Positions 45,255-56,643 of a stretch of DNA of 64,000 nt are shown here, piece after piece. How positions within the stretch are numbered: the first letter of the stretch is position 1; each line of letters begins with the position of its first letter. This DNA is from Paulownia fortunei. Its lineage: Eukaryota; Streptophyta; Magnoliopsida; Lamiales; Paulowniaceae. The DNA is taken from NCBI GenBank assembly GCA_019321725.1, contig CM033109.1:10509993-10573992 (forward strand), written 5' to 3'. Both the position numbers and the translations under genes were made by a program. The notes below the pieces were generated by a model. That model was given only the letters and a program-made list of their open reading frames with translations, was not told the DNA's origin and did no database searches.

Positions 45255-45700
45255 GTTTTTAGCGATGAAATATTTCGTCGCTAGTCGCTAACCTGACAAA
45301 ATTCATCGCCAAGTTATACTTGCGATGAATATTTTTCGTCGCTAATGACATCGTTAAAAGAGTGTCGCACCAACACTTAGCGATGAAATTGGCCGTTTCG
45401 TCATAAAGTTAGCAACGATTTTTTGTTGCAGCTAAGATAATAATTTTCGTCGCTAACAATATTGTTAGCAATGAACTATTAGAAAATATTTCATCGTTAA
45501 ATAAAAAAATAATTTAACATTAGCGATGAATTAGATTCTTCATCGCTAAAATAAAAAAATATGGTGATGAAATTTGTAACATCTTCGTCGCAAAATTATT
45601 CAAAAAAAATAAAAAAAATACTTTGGCGGTGAATTTTTTATTTCGTCGCGAATATGATTACCTTTTAAAGATGAAAGATATTAATTTCATCGTTAATTTT
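45255..45700. repeat. CACTA subterminal repeat array, 45.2 kb side
   Basis: Some ten copies of a motif close to TTAGCGATGAAAT and its complement ATTTCGTCGCTAA occur in both orientations, often as pairs forming short hairpins (for example 45257-45284 and 45530-45552). Subterminal repeats of this type bind the TNPA protein in En/Spm elements and are needed for end recognition. Confidence 0.9.
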
Positions 45701-46019
45701 TAGTATTTTTTTAATATTTTATGTTATTTCAATCATTTTCATGTATTTTTGCAACCTATTTTTTCAACCTGTTATCCAACCCATAACAGTCACAACTCCA
45801 ATCACAATAATCACAACCACAACCATAACCATTAAACTTCCAACAACCATTAAAATTCAACAAATTAAACATATATACAATAAAATGTCTAATATACATA
45901 TTAAAAAAATTCAATAAAATACAATCTTATATACTTAAACTACACTATAACTGTGGAGATGGTGGTGGAGCTGAGGAGGATGGGGGCTGCTGGATGAGCA
46001 ATTGTAGTAAACCTGGAGC

Positions 46020-47700
46020 TATCCTCTAAAATGGCTAGATCATTGCATAATGGTCGATCTTCATCGCTTGTAATTTAGCCCTAATGCTATGCAACTCATT
46101 CTGTATGGACTCCAGCTGCTCCCTAAGTTGTGCATTGGTCGGTCTGGATGATGATGCATCAAAAGAAGTAGACCTGAGAAGTTTAGGCCCATTTCCAAGC
46201 CTATGTACCCTGAACATATACCGAGGACCTAATCAAATACTCTATCTGCAATCTGTATATCATCCAGATTATGAGCGTCATCTTCGGTATCTGTCTGAAT
46301 CTGAGTCTGTGTCTGTCGATACTCCTCTCGAAGTCACACCATCTCATCCTAAAATTAATAAATATGTTTAAAAACTTAAATATATAGTTCAAAATCTTTA
46401 AGAACCAAAATAACTAAATGTATTCAATACTTACATATGCACTCTCAGCTCTCTCTCATATCCAGCCTTTCGTAGAGCTATAGTGTGTTTCATTAAAGAT
46501 GGTGATCCGGTCATTTTTGGTAGATCCATCGACCTACAAATAACATTTCATTATATTAAAGTCAAATTAAATAATAATTTCATTGAAACTAAATAGTTTA
46601 CACTTACACCGCCATAACTATATTACAGAAAAGACTTTAAACCTCCATGATGATTGTATGGCAACTTAGCACGATTTGTGGAGTTGATTTCTGAACATTT
46701 CTGCAAAAAAAGAAGAAGTTAATTTATAATAAAAAAAGTTAATTAATACTAAATATAATATTTGATTAAGTTATATAACTATATGAGTTCTTCATATTTT
46801 CATCAAATTACTAAAATATTTAAGAGACTTAAATAAATCTAAGCAAAGAAATAAAAAATAGTAAATATGAATAAGATGGTGATAGTAGATAAGTGACCAA
46901 GTGTAATATATAGTACCTCATTTAGTTACCATTTTAGCTAAAATAAGGTCAAATACTATTACCTTAAATTCATCATATTCGAACAATCTGCACAAATACT
47001 CCCAATCCACCGAAGTCTCACATAAATCATTGGGCATTTGCTTTAATCGATCATCCCAAGATAGGCACGTAAGACTCTTATAATATTTGTGTATCTTCTG
47101 GTTGTGGTGGCAGTATCGAGCACTCATCAGTTTATCGGCCTCATTCCTAACCGACTCTATCATGTACCAAAGTTTACAATAAATATATCCTATAAAGAAA
47201 AACAAAATATTTTTCAACATTTAACGTATAAAATAGAACTTAAACCGATAAATACAATTTGAATACTTATACTAATTGATAATCAATCAAAAATAGGTTA
47301 TTTCTACTTTTCTGTAATCTTTCTCTAATCAGTCACTTGGAGCGGTGCAAACTTCTTCACGGCATCACCGAGCTCAGTCATAAAAGATTTCATATTTATC
47401 CCTATAGGATGACCATGACACTTGTGAAATGTGAGAGAGATCTTTCCCCTAGATTCTAATTGGCATCTGAGCCTATCTTCGTGTGTTGCTTATGTCTCTC
47501 TACATTTCTTTTGTGTAGGAGCTGCAAAACATTAACAAATCTATTGTTTAATATATTATTATATAACAAAAATAATAAAAAAGATTTATAAAGTGAAACA
47601 AACCATTAGATGTACACTCCATATGCATGTCTGTGGAAGCTGGATCAATAACGTGTTGATCCTTAATCCATTTAGGAGGCATATGTACAAAAGACAAATA
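46020..47700 (-). pseudogene. CACTA TNPA-like protein (plant transposase, Ptta/En/Spm family), degraded
   Basis: Minus strand. Exon-like pieces: 47320-47480 reads SRGKISLTFHKCHGHPIG then KSFMTELGDAVKKFAPLQ; 46918-47220 has KIHKYYKSL, RLKQMPNDLCETSVDWEYLC and a FEYDEFK segment; 46035-46217 ends with a likely coiled coil (NAQLREQLESIQNELHSIRA). This is the order seen in plant transposase-24-type proteins encoded beside TNP2. AT-rich gaps of about 100-500 bp between the pieces look like introns. Frameshifts remain, so a functional protein is unlikely. Confidence 0.65.
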
Positions 47701-47999
47701 TCTGGTTAGATACATAACAATTAATACAATTTTTATTTAAGCTATTTAAAAAACTTACAGTCTGGCTATAGTAAAAGGCGAATCAGATGGTATAGCAACT
47801 GCTAGCGAGTGACTGAAAAAAAGAAAATTCATTTATTAAACTTAATAAAAAGATATAAATACCAGACATTTAATGAGACCATGCAACAAACTTCATATAT
47901 CTAGCATTTTGTTTAAAATGATCAGCAGATTACAACAACTAAGGTAGTTACAACAACAACTAAGTAATATTCAAACTTAGTATAACTCTTCAACAATGA

Positions 48000-49589
48000 T
48001 GACAAGTGCATATTTTGACATATTTTTATATCAAATCCTTTATACTTTTCTTGCTTTATTCTTGTCAATATTATTGTTTTATTAATATTTTATGTTAGGG
48101 AATCAATGAAAGCATGTTTCAAGACTTGTGTAGTTTTTGTATTTTGAGCATAACTTCACGATCAAAAGCCCTATGGACCTGAAGCTTATTTCATTTGAAA
48201 GTCAAGAGATAGAAGTACAACTTTTTTTTTGAAAACTCAGCTTAATTCAGTCTTGATTATAGCATAAAATTTGTCCAAATGGTTGCACAAAATGAATCAC
48301 CAAAATTTGGATCAGAGTTCAGCCCATTATTAACTTATTTGACCAATTGGGTCATATCTCTTAAACCCAAATTTATTTTGGGTTGAAATTTAGATATGTT
48401 ATACAAAAGAGGTAATAAAAAAGTTTGTTGAAGATAGAATGGTAAAAAAATATGTCAAATGGAAAAACATAGGTTGCAAGTTGCTGCTACTGTTAAAGGA
48501 TAACTTTTGAATAACCATATCTCCTTCATCCGACCGCCAAATTTGACAAATGATATATGAAAATATATCAACTCGAAAGATCTACAATTTTGGTTCTTTA
48601 CACATCTTTGAAATCTGGTTGTATATGACCGAAAAATGTAATTCAATTCGGTAGGTGAGGACTTGGTGTAACAACTTACCAACTCTTGACAACTAGCATA
48701 CCACTTGATTAAACCCTCCATTATTTATTTGGCCTCTAGCTTACTCCAAGTACTATAAATAGGTCATGTATTAAATTTGTAAGAGAGGGGGGTAGATGGT
48801 TTTTTAAGGCTAAGTTTTCTAGTTTATATGTTTTCTAGTAATGTAAGTTTTCTAGTACTAATAGAAATACATTCTCTAGTTTCTCTTATATTTTTAGTCT
48901 TTGCTATGTTTATTATGTCTTTCTAAATTTCATTTTGTTGAGCAAAAAGAGTGAACCTCTTGATGGAGGAAGAGGAATGATTATAAGAGAAGAAAATATT
49001 TAAGTATGTTGTATTATTATTTTAAGTTTTGATCTAAACCTTGTTTGTTTTGTGATGATTCTTAATTTATGTATTTTCATTGGCACAACAAATACTTTGG
49101 CTCATTTAGCTTATTGTACAATTTTGCTCCACCGACTACTAATATGAAACCTTGATTTGTTGTTGACAAAGGTGTGCATAAATATTTGATCCCATAAATA
49201 AGTGTTGGCGTTAAGAGATAATTTACAATAATAAGACAATATCATGATTACCTTATTGCATGAGTTATTTGATAATATCTACCCATTGGAACCTTCATTA
49301 TGTATGAATTTCAATTATGGCAATTAACAGAGATAAAAGAATAAATAATTGTTTCTCTATCCAAAACTCAAAAGTGGATCCTTAATTCTCTATACTTTTA
49401 TTACTTTGGTTTTTCTTAGTTACACCATACATTAAATTTTTCATATATTTTGATTTACATAAACTCCATCTTTTTAGAAATATAAACTTGAATTCTCCAA
49501 ACAACTTCCTTGTGGATCGACCTTGGACTCACGAGAAATTTATTACTTAATATAACCTGCACTTGGTTTTCAACCTTAAAGTTGTAGCA
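48000..49589 (+). repeat. 5' LTR of gypsy copy 3
   Basis: 1590 bp, TG...CA ends. A TATAAATA box lies at 48754-48761, with transcription expected about 30 bp later. It is the reference for the partial LTRs at 32821-33140 and 56644-57200. Confidence 0.92.
48754..48761 (+). promoter_or_regulatory. LTR TATA box of gypsy copy 3
   Basis: TATAAATA in the middle of the LTR, the usual place for the U3/R boundary in long-LTR gypsy elements. The same part of the LTR is missing from the other two partial LTRs of the family. Confidence 0.55.
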
Positions 49590-49595
49590 AGTTTT

Positions 49596-49613
49596 TGGCG
49601 TCGTTACCAGGGA
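49596..49613 (+). promoter_or_regulatory. Primer binding site for tRNA-Asp, gypsy copy 3
   Basis: TGGCGTCGTTACCAGGGA, six bases after the LTR, matches the complement of the plant tRNA-Asp 3' end except at three positions. It is the same primer class as the element at 4272-16913. Confidence 0.88.
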
Positions 49614-49687
49614 AGGCAAGGTAAGTATTCAGGTTTGTTAATATTTTTTCTTTGTAAATATAGTTTGTTTATTTTCTTTATGGATAT

Positions 49688-51315
49688 ATGGTTACATGGT
49701 ATCGTAGTCATAATTCTCGGCGTTTAGTTAGAAATAATTCTAAAACTTTATTTGGAAATTTATTCGAATCATCTCCACATACTTCCACTATGGTTGAAAA
49801 TAAAAGTATCCAGGATGACAATGAGAATCAACAAGTGCATACTATGCGTTATTACTTGCAACCTCCTCGAAATTCTTCTCCTTCTTGTTTCATTTTTTCT
49901 CTCAATGCAAATAACTTTTGATTCAAGTCAAGTATGATCCCTTTACTTCCTAATTTCCATGGTTTATACTCTAAAAGCCCTTACTTACATTTGAAATAAT
50001 TTGAAGAAGTATGTGCCACTTTTGATGATCAAACTTGCACAAATGAGATCGTTAATCTCAGATTATTTCCTTTTTCTTTAAAAGATAAAATAAAAAATTG
50101 GCTTAATTTTTTAAAACCTAAGTCAATTAGCACTTGGCAAGAAATACAAGCTGAATTTTTTAAAAAATTCTTTCCAACTCATAAAACTAATGCTTTGAAA
50201 AGACAAATTCAAAATTTTTCTCAAAATTCTAATAAAACATTCTTTCAATGTTAGGAAGATTTAAAAAAATTTTGAATTCATACCCACATCATGGTTTTAA
50301 AAAATGGCACTTAATTAGTTTCTTTTATGAAGGTTTAACTCGTGAAACAAAATAATTTATTGAAATAATGTGTAAAGGTAAGTTTCTTGATAAAGAACTT
50401 GATGAAACCCTTGAATATTTAGATCATTTTGGTAGAAAACTTTCAATCATGGCATAGTGTTAATTCTTCCGAATGTTCTATTATATCTAATCTGGCTACT
50501 AGTAATAAAGAAAATATTACCTTAGCCAAGAAGATGACCTAAATGCTAGGCTTGCTAGTTTAACAAGAAAAGTTGAAGCCATGGAACTTAAAAAAGTAAA
50601 AAAAAATCAAATATGTACAAGAGAAGAAGTTTGTAGCAATTGTGAACTATTGGGGCACTCTACCAATGAATGTCCAAACATTCTAGTACAAGCAAATTTC
50701 ATGAACACATTCAAAAAAAATTTCCATTCTCCATATTCTAAAACTTACAATCCACAATGGAGAAATCATTCTAATTTCAGTTGGCGAGATGTTAAGCGTG
50801 CCCAGCCGTTGCATTCACAAAAACCACCAAACTTTCACTCTTATCCAGCTCCATATATAAAATCCCTTAAGGAGACTTTGCAAGCATTTATGCATGAACA
50901 AACAAAAATCAATAATCAGACTTCACAAGATATCAATGAGATCAAAAGCACACTTTCAACATTAACAGCTTCTTTGCGTATTCATGAAAAAGGTAAATTT
51001 CCTGCTCAATCTCAACCTAATCCTTCCACTCAGTGTCATGTTTTTTCTTTAGGTGAAAATTCAGTCAAGGAGGTTAATTCAGTCGCAACTCTTCGGAATG
51101 GAAAAGTTATTGATAAGACTATTCATCCTAAGGAGAAAGTTTTTAATCCACCTCTAGAAATGAAGAATAGAAATAGTCTTGACAATGAAGGTAAATTTAA
51201 AAAAGGTAAGTGTGAAAATCATGAAGAAAAAAAATATTTACCTCCAGCACCCTTTCCTCAAAGATTGCAAGCAACTCAAAAATTGAACTCAAATGCTGAA
51301 ATTTTTGAAATTTAA
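49688..51315 (+). pseudogene. gag of gypsy copy 3
   Basis: The frame opens at 49688 (MVTWYRSHNSRRLVRNN) and shifts after NANNF. The capsid region has FHGLYSKSPYLHLK, LRLFPFSLKDKIKNWL, STWQEIQAEFFKKFFPTHKT and FSQNSNKTFF. A long open piece (50581-51315, 244 codons) contains a complete knuckle, CSNCELLGHSTNEC (50632-50673), and a polar C-terminal tail. About 90 bp present in copy 2 (around 40230-40330) are deleted at 51315. Gag forms the particle and packages RNA. Confidence 0.87.
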
Positions 51316-52230
51316 AAAAAAAAGCATTTTTAACTAAAAGTGTTAGTTCAATCATTCAATAATTCATTCCACCTAAGTACAAAGATCCAGGTTGCCCAAC
51401 CATTTCATGTATCATAGGAAACACTATAATAGAGCGTGTTTTGCTTGATCTTGGTGCTAGTATAAATCTTCTACCTTTCTCAGTTTATGAACAGTTAGGT
51501 TTGGGAGAACTTAAAACAACTTTTGTTATACTCCAACTAATTGACCATTCGATTAAAGTTCTAAAGGAGTAGTAGAAGATGTGCTAGTACAAATTAATAA
51601 GTTTTACTTTCCAGTTGATTTCATTATTTTGGACACAAATTCCTATCATTTTGGGTCGTCCTTTTCTTGCAGCTTCAATGCTGTGATCAATTATAGGAAT
51701 GGTATTTTGAAGTTATCATTTGGAAATATGACTTTAGAACTAAATGTGTTTAATGTTTGTAAACAACCTGCAGAAAATGTCGAAGTACATGAAGTTGATT
51801 CAATTGAGGAACTTATTCATGAATATTTTACTACCACTAACTCTTCAGATTCTTTTGGAGATTTGTTTTAAAAGTGAAAGTATTTGTAAAAAGGCACACA
51901 CTAATACTATCTCTGAATTTTTGCAAGTACAAGAAAAATATTTTTGGAAGCCAAGGTTTAAAGAACTTTCATCATCAATAGTAAAATTTATTTTATCAAG
52001 TATTAAAGCTCCCATGGTTGATTTGAAATATTTTCCAGTTGATTTAAAATACTCTTTCTTGGGTGAAAATGAGACTTTTCCAGTAATAATTTTTCTAAAC
52101 TCAATGCATCTCAAGAAGGTAAGTTGATCGAAACTCTGAAAATGCGTAAGAATGCTTTAACATGGAGCATTGCTGATATTGAAGATATTAATCCTTTCAT
52201 TTGCACACATAACATCTATCTAGAGAAAAA
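51316..52230 (+). pseudogene. Protease and linker of gypsy copy 3
   Basis: The frame is broken but the active site LLDLGASINLLPF is intact (near 51445-51485), as is the IPIILGRPFLAAS block near 51645. A one-base slip in ASNAVI follows. The linker ends with DLKYFPVDLKYSFLGENETF, as in copies 1 and 2, then a NAKPFREIQ segment leading into RT. Confidence 0.84.
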
Positions 52231-53640
52231 TGCTAAACCTTTTAGAGAAATACAATGAAGGCTAAATCCTAATATGAAAGAAGTAGTGAGAAATAAAGTC
52301 ATTAAACTCTTAAATAATGGAATCATTTATCCTATTTCTGATAGAAAATGGGTAAGTCCTACTCGTACCTAAAAAATCTGGAGTTACTGTAGTCAAGAAT
52401 GAGAATGATGAATTAATTCCAACTAGTGCTGTTACTGGATAGCGAATGTGCATTGACTATAGAAAACTCAATTGAGTTACTAGAAAATATCATTTTCCAT
52501 TACCTTTCATGGATCAAATTTTAGAAAGAGTTGCGGGACATGAATTTTATTGCTTTTTAGATGAATATTCTGGGTCTAATCAAATTACAATTGCACTTGA
52601 AGATCAAGAAAAAATAACTTTTACATGTCATTTTGGTACTTTTGCATATCGAATGATGCCTTTTGGATTATGTAATGTACCAGCTATATTCCAACGATGC
52701 ATGCTTAGTATTTTTAGTGACATGGTTAAACATTTTCTTGAAGTCTTCATGGATGATTTTTCTATTTTTGGTAATTCATTTGGTGATTGCTTGTCTAATT
52801 TAAAAAAGATTTTGATCAGGTGTGAAGAAAAGAATCTTGTGCTCATTTGGGAGAAATGTTATTTCATGGTAACAACTTGTATTGTTCTTGGACACATTAT
52901 TTCATCAAAAGGTATTAAGGTTGACAAATCTAAAATTTAGTTAATTATCAAATTGCCAACACGAAAGACTGTGAAGGAGGTTAGATCATTTTTAGGATAT
53001 ATTGATTTTTATACAAAATTTATCAAAGATTTTAGTATAATATCTAAACCTTTATGTAATCTTTTAACAAAAGATACTATTTTTGAATGGACTGAAAATT
53101 ATGAAAATGCTTTTGTTAAGTTTAAAAGCATACTTACATCTGCTACAATCATGCAGCCTCCATGTTGGAATTTACTTTTTGAAATAATGTGTGATGCTAG
53201 TGATTATGTTGTTGGAGCTGTCTAGAAAAAGATAAGAAACCATATGTTATTTACTATGCAAGTAAAACTTTAAATAATGCTCAATTGGATTATACAACAA
53301 CTGAAAAAGAATTACTTGTTGTAGTTTTTGCATTAGATAAATTTCAGTCTTATCTTGTTGCCTCACTAGTTATTTTCAGTGATCATACAACTTTGAAATA
53401 TCTTTTTGTCAAAAAAAGATATCAAACCAAGACTGATTAAGTAGATTCTTTTACTCTAGGAATTTAATATTACGATTCGAGATAAGAAAGGAGTAGAGAA
53501 TGTGGTGGTTGATTATTTGTCGAGACTTGTTTGTGATGACTCGTTTCAAACCACACCTATTAATGACATTTTTTCTCATGAACAACTATTTAATATTTCT
53601 ATTTTACCTTGGTTTGCTGACATTGCTAATTTTCTTGTGA
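52231..53640 (+). pseudogene. RT and RNase H of gypsy copy 3
   Basis: The best open piece (52509-52940) carries FLDEYSGSNQITIAL, HFGTFAYRMMPFGLCNVPAIF and FMDDFSIFGNSFGD (FMDD at 52746-52757). The N-terminal fingers have two frameshifts near 52365 and a stop at 52441. RNase H keeps FEIMCDASDYVVGAV, then loses frame at 53225. The tether segment VENVVVDYLSRLVCDD (near 53500) is intact. Confidence 0.87.
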
Positions 53641-54895
53641 CAGGAAGGATGCCATCACATTGGAACTCTCAAGATAAAAAGAAGTTTTTGACTAAGGTTA
53701 AAAAATTTTATTGGTATGATCCATACCTATTCAAATACTGTTCGGATCAAATCTGTCGAAGATGTGTGCCTAATAATGAGATAGGTAATACTGTCAAATT
53801 TTGTCATTCAGAAGCATGTAGTGGTCATTTATCAGTAAAGAAAACTACTGTAAAAATCTTGTAATGTGGATTTTATTGGCCAACTCTTTTCAAAGACACT
53901 CTTTCTACAAAAGTTGTGAAAACTGTCAAAAGTTAGAGCCCCTTTCAAAGAGAAATATGATGTCCCTACACCCTATTCTAGTGATTGAAATCTTTGATTG
54001 TTGGGGTATTGATTTTATGGGGTCATTTCCATTATTATTTGATTTTCTTTACATATTGGTTGTCATAGATTACGTTTCAAAATAGATCGAGGCAATTCCT
54101 TATCGAAATAATGATCACAAAATAGTGATAAAATTTTTGAAAGAAAATATTTTAAATCGATTTACAATTCCTAGATCTATTATCAGTGATGGAGAAAAAT
54201 ATTTTTGTAACAAAGTTTTTGGAACTTTAATGAGGAAATATAGAATCATACATAAAATTGCAACTCCTTATCACCCTCAGACAAATAGACAAGTTAAACT
54301 TGCAAATAGGAAGATAAAATAAATTTTGAAAAAAATAGTTAACCCAAACCACAAAGATTGGTTTTTTAGATTTACCGATACACTTTGGGCATATAGAACT
54401 GCTTTCAAAATATTATTAGGCATGTCTCCTTATACGATAGTTTTTGAAAAATCTTGTCATTTATCTATTGAACTTGAACATAAAGCTTATTAGGCAATCC
54501 AAATATTTAACTTCAACCTTTATGAAACTTCAAAATTGTACAAATTGTAAATTAAAGAAATTCAAGAACTGAGAAATGATGTATATGAGAATTCTAAAAT
54601 TTATAAAGTAAGAATCAAAGATTTTCATGATAAAAAAATTTCAAGAAAAATATTTGAGGTTGGTCAAAAGGTTTTGTTATACAATTCTCGATTGCATTTG
54701 TTTCCTAGAAAATTGAGATCAAATTGGAGTGGTCCTTTTGTTGTAAAAAAAAGTATATCCTTATGGGGCGATTGACATTGAGTATCCTAGAAATTGTAAC
54801 ATATTCAAAGTTAATGGACAAAGAGTTAAACCATTTCTAGAAAATCAATTTTCACAAAAGAAAATTCTTTTTTTTTCTAACCCTTATTATCATTA
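53641..54895 (+). pseudogene. Integrase of gypsy copy 3
   Basis: Zinc region: FCHSEACSGH, then ENCQKL. Core: CWGIDFMGSF (first Asp), IISDGEKYFCNKVFG (second Asp) and HPQTNRQVKLANRKIK, where the catalytic Glu is replaced by Lys. C-terminal module: [15 protein letters not shown] and [14 protein letters not shown]. Stops at 53862, 54083 and 54320, and a one-base insertion near 54750, break the frame. Unlike copy 1 there is no large deletion. Confidence 0.87.
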
Positions 54896-54973
54896 GTGTT
54901 GTATATACTCATTTTCTCTAACTTTATTTGTTTCGAATATTTTTTTATTTTATTTTTTTCTTTTCCCGATTAA

Positions 54974-55646
54974 GTGGCGAATAACGGTACTCCATCGTTA
55001 TTAAAGTCGACTTATGAGTTTTCCAAACAACTGAAATCTTTATACAAATTTTCTTTGATTTTCTCATTCTCTTTTCTTATTCTTTTCAAAATGGGTGATA
55101 TTTTTCTAACTCTCAAGAAGCGATTTTCTTTTCTTCCTAAAAATGCAATTTTGAAAATTTATAAAATCAAGATTAAAAGATTGAGAATACTTATGCACAA
55201 AGGCATCTCGGAGAACATACAATGGATAATTGAAGCAAAGCTAAGAGCAGGTGAGTTTTCACATGAGTTTCCAGATTTACTTACTAGATATATGTCTGAT
55301 TTTGGTAAAAGCACATGTTCAAAAAAACAAAGGGCAAAAAAAAAAAGTTTGTCACAATTGTGTTAGATGGACTTGCAACACAAAGTGTCGCTCTTTAGGA
55401 ATGGTCTTTAAAAATTGAGAAAGTAAACTTAAATTCATTATGGATGGACTGAGTCAGGAGTCTTTAGATCACATTATATTGACTCTTAAGATGCATTCAT
55501 GTGGATTGGTACAACGTGTAATTCTTGATTTATGGGATCATTTTTTAAATAAATATGAGTTTTATAGTCTTGGGAATCTGACATTAAAAGACTTTGTTTG
55601 TCAGTTTATAAGAAAACTGGATGTGAAGCATATCCTCGACCCATAG
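54974..55646 (+). pseudogene. ORF-A of gypsy copy 3: basic, Cys-rich protein of unknown function
   Basis: It starts about 80 bp after the integrase stop. 54974-55366 is open from a GTG; the first ATG in the conserved part is MGDIF near 55090. It reads LKKRFSFLPKN, IKIKRLRILMHK, HEFPDLLTRYMSDFGKS. After a slip in a lysine run (55325-55350) the conserved frame continues with CHNCVRWTCNTKC (C-x2-C-x4-C-x3-C), RSLGMV and, from 55440, SQESLDHIILTLKMHS and LKDFVCQFIRKL. The same order is in copy 1. No family is recognised. The lysine run and four cysteines suggest nucleic-acid binding by inference only. Confidence 0.6.
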
Positions 55647-55886
55647 AAGGCGTTTAAGTCGTTACTAGGTATAAAATCAGAGGAAGATATGAGCCACAAT
55701 CGCAACTACATGTGTATTCACGTGTAAGTAGGTAATTTTTAAATTTTGTGTGTGTCCTTATTTTCAACCTTTTGACAAAAGAAAAAGACATGCAATAAAT
55801 GTATTCATGTTCATACCTCAATAAATATCATCGTACTCACTCTATTTTTGCACAACTTATTTTCTAAAATAAAAAAAATAAAAAAA
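55647..55886 (+). promoter_or_regulatory. Conserved leader between ORF-A and LOG, copy 3
   Basis: It aligns with 35519-35710 of copy 1, including GACAAAAGAAAAAGACATGC and CAATAAATATC (55819-55829), then TTTTTGCACAACTTATTTTC just before the LOG start. The TATA-like motif is suggestive of an internal promoter, but nothing demonstrates one. Confidence 0.3.
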
Positions 55887-56538
55887 ATGAAAGTTTCTTC
55901 AACTCATAAATTCAATTGCATTTGTATTTTTTGTGGATCCAACCTAGGAAAAAATGGTGAGTTTATAGGGGCAGCTAATAACTTTAGTAAAACTTTAGTA
56001 AAAAAAAATTCATTTAGTGTATAAGGGAGGCAGTTTGGGGTTAATGGGGAATGTTGTTATTCCTACTTATGTAGAAGATGTCAAAGTTCTGGGAGTTATC
56101 CCAAAATCTTTAACAGTACAGAATATCACAGGTATGACAATTGGAGATGAGCTAAAAGTATCACATATTCAGGACAGAATGCCTAACATATTAAACAATA
56201 TGGATGCATTCATCATTCTATCTAGCGGTTTTGCTACACTGGAGGAATTATTCCAAGTTGTCTCTTAGGCACAACTCAACATTCACCAAAAACCTATAAG
56301 TATTCTTAATATTAATGATTTTTATGATGGTTTGCTATCTTTTGTAGATCATGCTGTGAAAAAAAATTTTATTTCACCATATGGGAGAAGAATCCTCATT
56401 TATGCCCCAACAACTGACTAGTTGATTGATCAACTTCTAGCATATGTGTCAGAGCCTAATCCAGTCTTGGCCAATATGGATTGGTCCAACAGGAACAATG
56501 GTCGAAAACACAAATTGCACTTGACTCTCAGTTTGTGA
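55887..56538 (+). pseudogene. LOG-like: LOG-type cytokinin-activating gene in gypsy copy 3, broken
   Basis: Start ATG at 55887, stop TGA at 56536-56538, collinear with the copy 1 ORF and about four-fifths identical in protein by eye. One extra A in an A-run (56001-56008) shifts the frame. In-frame TAG codons at 56266-56268 (a Trp in copy 1) and 56419-56421 (a Gln in copy 1) are single transitions. FCGSN and the central stretch from VLGVIPKSL to DRMPN are unchanged. The first glycine motif reads YKGGS and the second SSGFAT, so the two copies have lost different motif residues. No introns. It is inside the AATGA-bounded element, same sense as pol, so it is cargo and not a neighbouring gene. Confidence 0.92.
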
Positions 56539-56643
56539 TACTTATTGTTAATGGTTTTATCTAATAGTATGTGTTTTTTTTTTGTTTCACCTTTATTTTT
56601 CTAGCCACACTTCAGGTGATATCTTTCAAACTCTACTTTCCTA

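Noticed and set aside
45255..45700. Regular short repeats that could be read as a CRISPR-like array
   Set aside because: Motifs occur in both orientations with irregular gaps, at both ends of a CACTA element; they are transposon subterminal repeats in a plant genome.
55340..55400. Basic run plus cysteine cluster of ORF-A as a plant-virus nucleic-acid-binding protein
   Set aside because: Only a loose resemblance; cysteine spacing and surrounding residues do not support a named viral family.
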